From the NCBI RefSeq assembly GCF_051020975.1, contig NC_135038.1, positions 4,834,001-4,898,000 of the forward strand: 64,000 nucleotides of DNA, read 5' to 3'. The DNA comes from Osmia lignaria lignaria. Lineage: Eukaryota; Arthropoda; Insecta; Hymenoptera; Megachilidae. Each line of letters opens with the position of its first letter. Within the stretch, counting starts at the first letter, position 1. The notes beneath the pieces are model-generated. The model was not told the origin of the DNA, did not search any database, and saw only the letters and a program-made list of their open reading frames with translations. Made by a program: the position numbers and the translations under genes. Shown piece by piece: positions 26,778 to 37,000 of the stretch.

Positions 26778-27182
26778 TTATTTTAACGTATTCTCTGATT
26801 TATATAATTGTCTTTCACTTTTCTTTTTCACTTGATACTTATTTGAAAGAACAACATTACGTAAAGTTGAATGAAGGAATCTTTTGTTAATACATTCCTT
26901 TGGTTTTATCCATCCACTAGGGCCCATTATTTCTGCCCTTTTTGCTCCAAGCTTTGCTTCTTCTAATAATGCTTCAACTGCAAGTCTAAATTTAAAATTA
27001 CAATACGTTGCATTAGCTTAATACATGGATATTAAATAAAAGAATTTTGAAGGTATATTTTAACATTCTTCATCGCTTTATGACATTACAGATATTACAT
27101 TACTTATGAAAATGCAAAATAAATAAAACAGTTACACAAAAAACATAATAAACTCACCTGTTTAAAGTTTCATCATCCATCA
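26778..27182 (-). CDS. Small protein matching POLR1D alternative isoform 2
   Basis: Two minus-strand exons, 27157-27182 and 26778-26985, joined across a 171-bp intron (AACAG|GTGAGT; TTTAG|ACTTGC), 234 nt, 77 aa. The core EEAKLGAKRAEIMGPSGWIK followed by CINKRFLHSTLRN closely follows the vertebrate alternative product of POLR1D (KRGKTRAETMGPMGWMK... TNKRFLINTIKN, from memory). That product is unrelated in fold to the AC19 subunit encoded by isoform 1. Exon 1 (MMDDETLNR) also resembles the shared human first exon (MEEDQELER). The C-terminus is Lys/Arg-rich. The molecular role of this product is poorly known; I assign no function. Two adjacent ATGs open the frame. Confidence 0.8.
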
Positions 27183-27704
27183 TATTAATGCTTTTAAAAC
27201 TTTTATGACAAATGTATCACATGAAATGTTAGGAATATATTATTCATTTAACTTTCCTTTGGATAAAGAAATCTAAAAACATATAATAAATATATTTATG
27301 GCTGAAAAACGCATTATCCACTAATTTGAATGCTACGTACAGTATAAAAAAAAATAATTAATAGTAGCTTAGATTTTGTATACATTCATACTGACAGAAC
27401 AATAAATGTCTATGAAATTGAGGTTAATTTGACGTCACAAACTAAAGTATCGCTCAACCGTCTGCTCTTGCGTCTTTTCGTGCGTGACATTTGTGATTTT
27501 AATTCTTAATTTTTACCCGCATTTAAAAGCTACTTATTTACATTAATTATAAATTACATCATCTGAAAACTGTAGAAATTAAAATACGCATTACTTACGT
27601 ATTTTGAGTATTTATTATAAATAAGGTATCATGAATATAGCGGTATTATTTAAATTAAATTCAGTTTTTTAACAATTTGAAAATGATTTCATTTCAGATT
27701 AATA
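27183..27704. promoter_or_regulatory. Shared bidirectional promoter of POLR1D-like and CENP-P-like genes
   Basis: The two genes are divergent with 522 bp between start codons. The plus-strand gene has an acceptor (ATTTCAG at about 27692-27698) just before its ATG, so its 5' UTR contains an intron and transcription probably starts in the 27420-27560 part, where CpG and non-AT words concentrate. No TATA box stands out. Confidence 0.45.
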
Positions 27705-28850
27705 ATGGAAGATAAAGAATTGACAGCATTAAAAAAGTTGAGGGAAAAACTTCTTCTGAAAGCTTCTGATTTATTTGAAGAGTTAAAGAAGCAGGAAAGG
27801 AATCAACAAAAAGTTGTCATAAGGCAGTGGTCTTATAACTTATGTTTTATATTAACATTTAGTTGTAAATAATACAATATTTTCATGCTTTTTATTTTTA
27901 TTATAGGGAACCATGTACTGTACAAAATACCAGTAATATAGAAAATAAGGTAGAACGCTATGAACATAAATTGTGTGAAATTACTCAAAAAATATCTGGT
28001 ATTGCATTTAAAGATATTGATAGAAAATGGATAAAAAATAATCTTTATCAATATACAGCTCTTGCAGTAATAAACACTTTAAAATTTCATGTTGAGTTAT
28101 TAGTAAAGATAGAGGTATAAATATATAGTTATATATCTAATGAATATATGTAGAAGGTACACATACAATGAACAAATAATTAAATTCCTGTGATTTTTTA
28201 TTTTATTGCAGAGAAAAGAAGAATTTGAAATTTGTAGCATAAAGTGTGATTATATAAATATTAACAAGTGTTATAGATTAGAAATTGATCCATGCATACA
28301 AAATATAATTAAGATGAAGAATTTTTCACTTCTTACATCTGGTATTTTCCAAATTTAAATGTTATCCAATTAATAAAACTAAGATACAATGTTACATGTT
28401 TTAATTTTAGCAATGGTGCACTATACTGAACAAAATATGATAAGAAAGAAAATCATAGATAATTTAAGAGCTAAAAACTATATAAATTATGAATTATGTA
28501 TGGATGATAATGGAGGAATTATAATAAGTATACATTCACCTAAAAATGTTCAACAAACATATTTAAAAATGAATTGGAAAATATTATTTGTTGAACGAAT
28601 TTGGAAACATGAACATTATTTTGTGATAGATGTTTCAGAAGCAGGTGATATAATCACATAACATAAATTTTTGGGTTACAATTAATTATTATGGCATCAA
28701 TTATTTTCAGGTGACAACTTTGCAAAAAAAAATAGGATGTTATTAGAAGAGTTTTGTGAACCAATGCTCACAAAACAAAATCTTATCGATTTATGGAAGA
28801 AATTGTGTTCTGCCCTTGATTCATATGAAGTAGATAACAGTGCTGAATAA
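27705..28850 (+). CDS. CENP-P-like kinetochore protein candidate
   Basis: Five exons: 27705-27829, 27907-28114, 28212-28341, 28411-28644, 28711-28850; 837 nt, 278 aa, near the 288 aa of human CENP-P. The first donor is ambiguous (exon end 27829 or 27826, same phase). N-terminal ~45 residues form a Lys/Glu/Leu coiled coil (LKKLREKLLLKASDLFEELK). Then come two alternating strand-helix regions compatible with tandem RWD domains: KISGIAFKDIDRKW...LKFHVELLVKIERKEEFE, and the stretch from VHYTEQNMIRKK to HYFVIDVSEAG. The C-terminal helix is LIDLWKKLCSAL, comparable to the CENP-P end. CENP-P partners CENP-O in the inner kinetochore. Resemblance is by pattern and length, not strong identity; an unrelated RWD protein is the main alternative. 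Polyadenylation signals AATAAA at 28889 and 28906. Confidence 0.5.
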
Positions 28851-28888
28851 TATGTAAACATGTATGATTGTTGTCATAAAAAATCCAT

Positions 28889-28911
28889 AATAAATATTTT
28901 TTTAGAATAAA
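28889..28911 (+). terminator. Polyadenylation signals of the CENP-P-like gene
   Basis: AATAAA at 28889-28894 and again at 28906-28911, 39 and 56 bases after the stop codon. Confidence 0.55.
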
Positions 28912-29147
28912 TAAGTAAATATCATTGGGTAAAATAATAATGATAATGAATGTTGTTTCTTAAACTATTAACGTACAGCATTTATGGTTATGTTCAGAAT
29001 AACAGAATTTAGTCGAGTTATGTTTCTGTGTAATATTATTCTTTGAAAACGCTAATAACAAACTACATTTCGTAAGTTTTAGTAATTTTGTACTGCTTTT
29101 TTCGACAACAACTATATGTACGTAAATAAGAAAATGCCAACTACAAC

Positions 29148-29240
29148 TCCCCAGTGGCGCAATTGGTTAGCGCACGGTACTTATAAGACAGTGAAACGTG
29201 AGCAATGCCGGGGTTGTGAGTTCGAGCCTCACCTGGGGAA
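29148..29240 (+). tRNA. tRNA-Ile: tRNA-Ile(UAU) with a 19-nt intron
   Basis: Acceptor stem TCCCCAG pairs with CTGGGGA, followed by discriminator A. The D arm (A box TGGCGCAATTGGTTAGCGC) and T arm (B box GGTTGTGAGTTCGAGCC) are intact. The anticodon loop is C-TTATAA with anticodon TAT at 29182-29184. A 19-nt intron (29186-29204) interrupts the loop after position 37, the canonical place; intron-bearing tRNA-Ile(UAU) genes are standard in animals. Mature length is 74 nt without CCA. A run of 14 T at about 29244-29257 is the Pol III terminator. It lies between the convergent CENP-P-like and mRpS16 genes. Confidence 0.96.
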
Positions 29241-29573
29241 GTGTTTTTTTTTTTTTTTTCAGTTAAATTCAAAAAGAAAAATATGAAAACCTTTTAACAT
29301 TTATTAATATTAGAGAAACATTTGCAAACCCAGTGAAAGTTGATGAATACATGTATTGAAGATCGTATTGCATGCATTATAATATAATTTAAAACATATC
29401 AATTTAATGTTTGTTTTTTTTTTAATAGTATATAAATATATATCTTGTAATTGTATATCAATATAATGCAAAATCAATTTGTTTCTCTATTTTCGTTTCT
29501 GTAAAAACTTTATTTAAATGTACATATTATCTACAAGCTAACAGTTAAACATAAATAAATCAATCTGTAAGGG
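29241..29573. other. tRNA terminator and 3' flank of mRpS16
   Basis: Starts with the T-rich Pol III terminator. On the minus strand AATAAA at 29507-29512 is a plausible polyadenylation signal for mRpS16. Otherwise AT-rich with no coding signal. Confidence 0.5.
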
Positions 29574-30038
29574 TTAGCCTCCAGATTCTGCTACTGAATT
29601 TGTATTTGAATTAGATTCTTCGCTAGCTTTCCTTCGATTTCTCCATGCTGTAAGATAAGTTTTTGGATGTATCGGAAGGTAACCAGCAATTCCTAATATT
29701 GTAGCTACTGGCTTTGATATATCTGCACCTTTCCCTATCCAATGTTGCAGGCGTTCTAAATTCAGAGCAACTATTCTTTCATTGTACTTGTTTGGAAGAG
29801 GATCATAAGTACCCAACTGTTCTATTGGAGGTTTATGTTGTTGTAGTTTTGTCTGAAAGGAATAGTTTAATATACTTAATTATTCATTTAATAAGGAACA
29901 TTTATAAGGACTTACATCCATAACAACAATATGATAAAATGGTCTGTTGGCGCATCCGTAACGAACAAATCGTATAGTTTTGGCAAAGATGTTAACAATA
30001 CCAGTTCCAGATGATGGATGCAATGGTAATCGTGGCAT
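29574..30038 (-). CDS. mRpS16: Mitochondrial ribosomal protein S16
   Basis: Small-subunit mitoribosomal protein of the bS16 family. Two exons: 29916-30038 (41 codons, ending VVMD at donor GAT|GTAAGT) and 29574-29852 (starting TKLQQHKPPIEQ), 133 aa in total against 137 in human. Diagnostic segments: IRFVRYGCANRPFYHIVV, LGTYDPLPN, VALNLERLQHWIGKGADISK, and LGIAGYLPIHPKTY. The two short N-terminal exon-1 motifs carry the usual S16 start; the Ser/Asn-rich tail is typical of the mitochondrial form. Confidence 0.95.
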
Positions 30039-31015
30039 TTCTTTATATATGTTTAAATTAATATAAACGGTTATTTTTCTTCTATGGACTTATATTTCGC
30101 TACCCCTAAAATGTAATTATCACGTAAACACCCGAGGTTATATTAGGTTGGGCATAGGATAATTTTGAGTGACTTTTTGAATGGTAGTATTAGTATCAGT
30201 GTATTAAAAATGATTTGAATTACACTGGAATTAATTACCTGTGTAAATACAAGCAGTGTAAAAAAGATTTATTCCGTTTTCATATATCACAATTATAAAT
30301 TATAATATAAAAATTCAACATAAACTAGAAACAGCTATCGTACATTACCACATTACGCGTATTGCGCCATCTAGTGACTTATCGAAAGAATAATCATAAC
30401 TTTATATTTTAATAAATTCACAACAATTTCGACCAGTTCATGAAATTATTTTCAAACAAATTTAAATAACTATTAAGTGTAAAAATTTTAAGGAACTTTC
30501 ACCGCTGATTTAAATGTTACAATTTAAGTTATTAATTTGCAGGTAAGCGCATGCGCAGTATACAATTTCTGGTGGTTGTTTTCAGTCCTTGCCGTGTGGC
30601 TCGAGTTCAGGTTGTGGTGCCGGTGACCGTAGAGTGTTCATTGTCAGTTTGACACGAAGTCCCGTCCTGTAAACATTAGCGGTGTGTGGTGTGATCAGTT
30701 TTCCTTGTGGTTCAATTTAATTTGATTAATGTATAAAGAGATTTAATCAATGTAACTCGCAATTTGACTATCATTGATGTTAATGCACATGGCGTCGCGT
30801 GCATGAAAACAAAAACAAGTGAAATTAGAGGTTTTAAATCCGTTTCGTAGTGATCAATCAACATCAACGTTACTCTTTGACGTTTGCGGAATGAACAAGT
30901 TCGTTTTTCGTTGCTGCTATTTTGTCTCCGGGTTATATTTCGATAGAGAGTAATCTCGGGTCGGGGCTGTAAAAGCAGGCTGTTCTTTTGCGAACTGATT
31001 CTTCTACGAAAAATT
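30039..31015. promoter_or_regulatory. Divergent promoter interval between mRpS16 and the 566-aa gene
   Basis: Contains the mRpS16 5' region on the minus strand and, from about 30540, a GC- and CpG-richer 5' leader of the plus-strand gene. A perfect NRF-1/erect-wing-type palindrome GCGCATGCGCA is at 30547-30557. A 132-codon minus-strand frame overlapping 30712-31110 is antisense to the leader and exon 1 and was not accepted. Confidence 0.5.
30547..30557. promoter_or_regulatory. NRF-1 / erect-wing-type binding site
   Basis: GCGCATGCGCA, a perfect match to the self-complementary NRF-1 consensus, at the likely 5' end of the 566-aa gene and about 510 bp upstream of the mRpS16 start codon. NRF-1 family factors commonly drive mitochondrial and housekeeping genes. 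Confidence 0.55.
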
Positions 31016-34000
31016 ATGGGCGATACACCGAAAGTGGAATTCGCTCTCGGAAGCGAAGTGTCGTTGGGACACTTCTTCAAAAGCAGCTTCGCGCGTTCTT
31101 TCGTAACCAACTGTCGCGATTCGAAATCGTTCGATTACGAGTTTTTTGGTAACACCATCGCCGAAGAAGCGGAACCGAATGGCAACAATCAGTTTTTCTC
31201 CCTCGTCAATTTCGAAGATAGAGTAAGGATCACGGAGAACAATGTTTTCAATCAGGAGAACGCAAAAGTTTGGAAAATGAGCGAGGTAAATGGCATACTG
31301 TACTGTGGTGGTGGCGTATCTATTTTTTAAAATTGTTTGTGTATTATTTGTTACAAAAATTATATCCTCAATGATAGAATTATTCTTTCTCAAGTAATAC
31401 CAATTTTCTTTTTTTTTTTTTGTCTCCTAGGTGATTCAACCTCCCCCCACAGACATCAACGAATTGGAGAAGTTGCGAAAGGTAAGTTTAACCGACAATT
31501 TTTCATTTATACAATTCTATTAATTCTAAGTTGCATAATATTATATCGTATAAAAGAAAATTAAAAATCATTTAACGAGGGAGCATCAGGTGCTAACAAA
31601 CTGTTGACAATGTTCAATTTTATATTTTGCATAGCATTTTCTATTCTTCTTTTGAGCAACGCAGTGACGATGCACGTTCGCGCATGCGCAGAAACATTTA
31701 TTTCGTATTAGCGCCACAAATTGGTAGCACTGTGCGACACGTTTTTGTAACCTGTGGAGCGACTTTTTTTTATTTATTTCGTCGCACAGATGTTCCCGTG
31801 AAACAATTTGAAAATCGTGGGTCGTTTGTCGGTCTAAAATAGAGGCTGACCAACTGGAAACGATACCACGGTATTACTGAAAATAACTAACCGCACCGGC
31901 TTAGCTGGCTGAATGTTTCGCGACCAAGTGGTAGTCAGGTCAGTTCAGTTATTTTGACACTTCTGTTTGTACCGTTGTCCGATTCTTCTGAGAATCGTTG
32001 CTCTGAATGTACGGTTATTATCGTCGTTCCCGATGGAGTTACATAATTCTATGATACTAAACACTTTTCTTACATTTAAATAACTTTCTGTATACAAGTT
32101 CCTTCTCCGATATAATTTCTAATATTTTGTTAATTCTTTAATTACCGAGGAAGAAAATTGTATTATTTTCACGATAGTTATTTTATTTCGATACACATAA
32201 TCGAAATTTACGATTTTCGTATAACGAAAGCTTTACTCTTTGCGAATATCGTGAACTTCCGGTGACTCACGCGCCATTCAACGCGTTCATCGAAATACAT
32301 ATGTACAGCTCGTTAACTTAACATTCTGCACGCGTTATGACATACGAAGTTGCTATACAACCGGAAACAAAGCATTTTATCCAAACAGAGAGCAAACATT
32401 ACACTTGCTACAGTTTAAACCGACAGTATTACATCTAATTTACGATTATAATCGCTTGAAATGTAAAATCGAGTTTTAAAAAGCGAATTTTTATTTTAAA
32501 CTGATCCTGTAGTATTTTGAAGAAGAAATTTATGACCCCGGTTTTCTGAAACTTGACATTATCGGTGTAAAGTAAAATCAGAAAGTTTAAAAGAGGAATT
32601 GAATCGCTCTTTCGAAAACAGTGTCGACTTCCGTTGAGAAACAAGGAGGGGCGTTGGTGCACCTGCTAAAAGGGGGATTTCACGGGAAAGGAAATGAAAG
32701 AGTGATTTTTTTCGTGAGGACATGCACGCGTGTGCAGCTACATCCTGGTGGTCACGGCGTCGAAAAAGAGCAGGATGATGATGTCACGTAAAGAAACGAA
32801 CACGCGAAAGCCACGTTTACGGGTTTTACGCGTTCGGCGAACGTACAAAGCCGGCGTGCCGGTGGTAGGTATATCACGACTGATAATTACGGAAGGGGCT
32901 CGAGCGAACTTCCGCTCAATAAAACCTACCCGATGAATACAACGTTTGCCACGACGAATACAACCGGTGTCCGTCTACCATCTGACTTTAATACTTGAAT
33001 TTTCTGGGAACATCGACGCGGTTGCGAATATTGCCAGGCGTTGAAATCACTCGCTTTTCCTTGACAATTCATTTTGCAACTGTAAGAAAATTTTTAAATA
33101 TTCCATAAGATAGAGAGAAGGAAAATAAATGAAAATAATACCACCGGAAGTCGAAGGCGAGAGTAATAAAAATATAATAAGAAGCTGTTGGTACAATAAT
33201 CTAAACGTCCTAAATTCTTATTAATGTCGAGGAGAAGTGGTGGTCGCTGTGTATCAGGGAGTGCATGCACCGGAAACGCTTTGATTGATGGTTTGTTCAT
33301 TAACGAGCATGGTGGATAGATGATGGCGGCGGGAAAGGCTACCTAGTTGTCCACGGCTCTGGAATAATGATCATCCTGAAAGGACGATGTCGCGACAAAT
33401 TATCGTGTACGCGACAACGATACCCTCCACCCCTTTTCTCGATCCTACATTTGCTGTTTCATTAGAAATTCATACACGTCAGATGATCACGGACGATTCT
33501 GATTCATTTTTCTTCGACTTTCTTCGAATCGTTCGAACGATTAATAAATTACACTTTAAGTCTGATAAGGTACCTTCTTTAACCTCGTTTTGTCGAGTTA
33601 ACGCCTCGTGAAAGAATTCAGAATACTCTCTGATAACTCTTATCGTTCGCTTTGCACACCGGTGGGGAAAGAAAGGAAAGGGAAGATTAGATATTCAGAG
33701 GTGTGCGTTTTAGATTCGAGAGCGCAAGAACGAGGTGAATTCAGAGGTCATATTCCCACGCTCTTCGTCTGGTAGTCTCTTCAGTGTGTATTCGTTGGAA
33801 AGGATCTTAACTTGATTGTAAAATAAAAATTTTACCTTTTACTCGCGAATAGAGAATTGTTTCTGATCCTTCTATTATAATTCCATCGATCGTTTCTTAG
33901 GTAAAGAGAATTTGGGAATTTCTCCTTTTTTTTCTCTCTGAATTATGTTTGAAACAAAGGTTGATTTATAATAAACCCCAGGGTATTTCGGAGAGGAGTC

Positions 34001-37000
34001 GTTTATTGTATGTCAGGTATAATTTTGAAACAATACCGTGGGCTGGTAGAATCAGGTGGTGAAATAAGGATACGTATATTTAGTAACATTAAGAAATTCT
34101 TAGATAAGTATTTTAATCCTTTCCGACGATTGTTGAAACTAAAAAAAGAAAAAAAAAGAGAAATAAGCAGCTGGAATTTCGCGCCAGCCGTGATTCTAAT
34201 TCCTCGCCCGTCTACCTTTCGCCATCGCGGCATTATGATACAGGCTTGAAACACGGCCTACGTACCTTTCACAATTTATACAGGGTGACCTGTTCCGAAG
34301 GAGATGACCAATTAACGCTTTATCGACCGACCAGTCCCTCCCTCCTTCCCTCTTACTGGAAACAATGCCTCCTTACCAATTTCGCTACACCTTTGGCGAA
34401 AGGTGCGAGGTAAATGTCGACCGTTTTCTTAATTCCCCTGCTATTCGCCTGAAAAAGCATTTACATCGTCCCACCTAACGGAACATTAGTATTGTAACAA
34501 GCATACCTGGGTGCACTTGCAATCAATTTAGGCTCCCCTGTGAAAAATACCGATATAAGCAGCGTTTCGTTATAGATGTTCATTTGAAGAAAAGAAAAAA
34601 AAGAAAAGCGCGGTAACAAGAATGAATTATAGCTGTGCACTGAAGCGCATAATAGTAGCACCATTTAATTTCTCCGTCTGGTACTTTTATATAAGTAGTC
34701 TCAATAGAGATACTGTTAGTTTCACTTGGAATCCGAAGGATCGATCCTCAGGTATGCTCGTTCCAAGTAAATCTACGCAGGTGTACATGCCGATTGATTA
34801 ATCCTTCGGATGAAGGAGGTGAGCTTGTACCTGTTCTCCAAGTAAAATCGTAAAAGTTGATCATTTTAGACCAATTTCTTTGAAAATGTATCTAATCGTT
34901 TTATTTTCATTAGAATCTATGAAATAAATACTATAGGATCGTTCGATAAAACGTTTCTATCCTACGTTTACGTAACCTGGTAATCAGTTAGATCGAACGA
35001 GGCTGCTCGTACGTTTAAAAACTGATCGACTCTCTACCCGATTCCACGCGATATCCTTGCTAGTCGAATTTTTCACCAGCTGATATTCAATATTAAGATC
35101 CGTGGACCGTGGACGCGTCGTGTGATATTACATACAATCGCAGATACCAGCGGCTCTGTACCAGTTCGAATCGAGCTAAGCGATCTCATCCTCGTGAGAT
35201 CGGAAAACTAGCCACTTTGAATTTTACAGTTACACCGTGTATCACCGGGTTACACGTGTTCGCACCGTTTTCTTTTCACCTGTGTTGGTGAATCTTTCTT
35301 CTTTTTCTTTTTTTTTTTGCACACCGGGATGAGTTCACTATCTCGTTCGGCTTGATCGATCCAACCATCCTGGTACGTTTTTATTCGGATTCTAGTACAG
35401 TTATTTAGCGCCCAGTTTTCTGCTTTCTTCGTATACTTCGAAAATTCTCATTGTCAGTCTTACGGATGATAAATTGGCGCGATTCTATTTACCAACGTAT
35501 CAAATACAGCTGTGTAAACGATATTAAGACCACGGTAAGGAGCATGATTTCAATGAACACTGTACGTCCAAGTGGTAGAGCGGTGGTAGAACCATGTCTC
35601 TACGTATTACACTGCACCAGGGGTGGGAAATTGTTTTGGCTCGGGGGTTACTTTCAGGTTGATTCAGGTTGACAGGTTTAAATTAATTAAAAAGGTATAA
35701 ATTGTATCATGATCATTAATTTTTTTTACACCCTGTACATACAGCGTTGAACGAGGCATTCCCATTGAGATCGCAACCCTAACATCGAAAATATCCAGGT
35801 TAAAATTGTCGACGACGAAATAGCGAAGAATGAAATAAACAGAGGGATCGTTAGGAAGATTCGTGTATCAGGTTCATTCCGCCTATTTCATTAGGGAACG
35901 GAATGTGGAAAAATCAGAAGGATAGAAAAGAGGTTGAGGAATCTAATTCTGTCCGTAGCTCGGCCTTGAGTCTTCTTCTACATCCCTAACATTCCACGTT
36001 CCTTTTCCTCGAAAGTCGCGTATTTCGCGCGCCGTTTCATCGAAAACAGCCTGTCTCGTGTCCAATCGTTTCATGCTCTTTAAATAATCAACTTCTTCTC
36101 TTCTATTTTTCAATTTCTCGTATCCACCTCCGTTCGGAGTATCTGAAATATTCATTTTCCTATGGATCTCTTGATCTAACGTGACATTCCGTTCACGCCA
36201 CGTGGATCGCACCCGTGAGTTAAAAAATAGCGAGAGGAATCTTCTTCCAAAAGGCTTGCGCAATTTAGATTAAATTTGGATCGCGATGTTCGAACGAGAT
36301 CGAGCTGAAACGACTCCGACACCATCAAGTTATGGCCTCATATTTGACTAATATTAACGCCGCAAGTGCCATTTTCTTACACGATTTTTATGCGATGAAA
36401 TTGTATCAGAGTTTACTCGTTTTGAAGTTGGTTAGAGGGAATAAAAATTTCAAATTGACCAGACGAATTTCTCTCCGCCGGCTCTCGAATTCGCGTTTCA
36501 CCCTCGTAAACGATACCGGCGGAAACTTTTAAGGCCTCGTTGTATGTTCAATCGAAGCGTAGAACGCGTAAGGCTCGCTTGAAAAGACGCTTCGTGTATG
36601 CAATTCTTTTTTTTTTTTTCTTCTTCTTTTTACGCGAGCATCGCTAGAAACCATCGACGATGCATCGAGGAAAGTTTGCCGGCTGCAATTTCCTTCGGCC
36701 GACCAGACGAACATATTTTCCGCACCACTGAATACCATCCTCTTCGTCTTCCGTTCGCGTTTCTTCCACGTTTCGCGATCCTTCCGTTCGTGAAAGAAAC
36801 GTTTCAGCGACGCTAAAAAGGCCGAACTACCGTCGAATTTCTATGAAACAGAGTTGTCGAAACACTCTGCTAACCGATCGTTCCTATTGGATGTATCTTC
36901 ATTTTCTATCGTCTCGCTTCTGTGGAATGTTAGAATGTGTTCGAATGGCAATGGAATCGATCCGCGTTTATTATCGATTCGATATAGTAAATTCAAAGGG

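Noticed and set aside
30712..31393. Two minus-strand frames of about 130 codons
   Set aside because: They overlap the leader and exon 1 of the 566-aa gene in antisense; exon 1 on the plus strand has a good start and splice donor and continues in phase.
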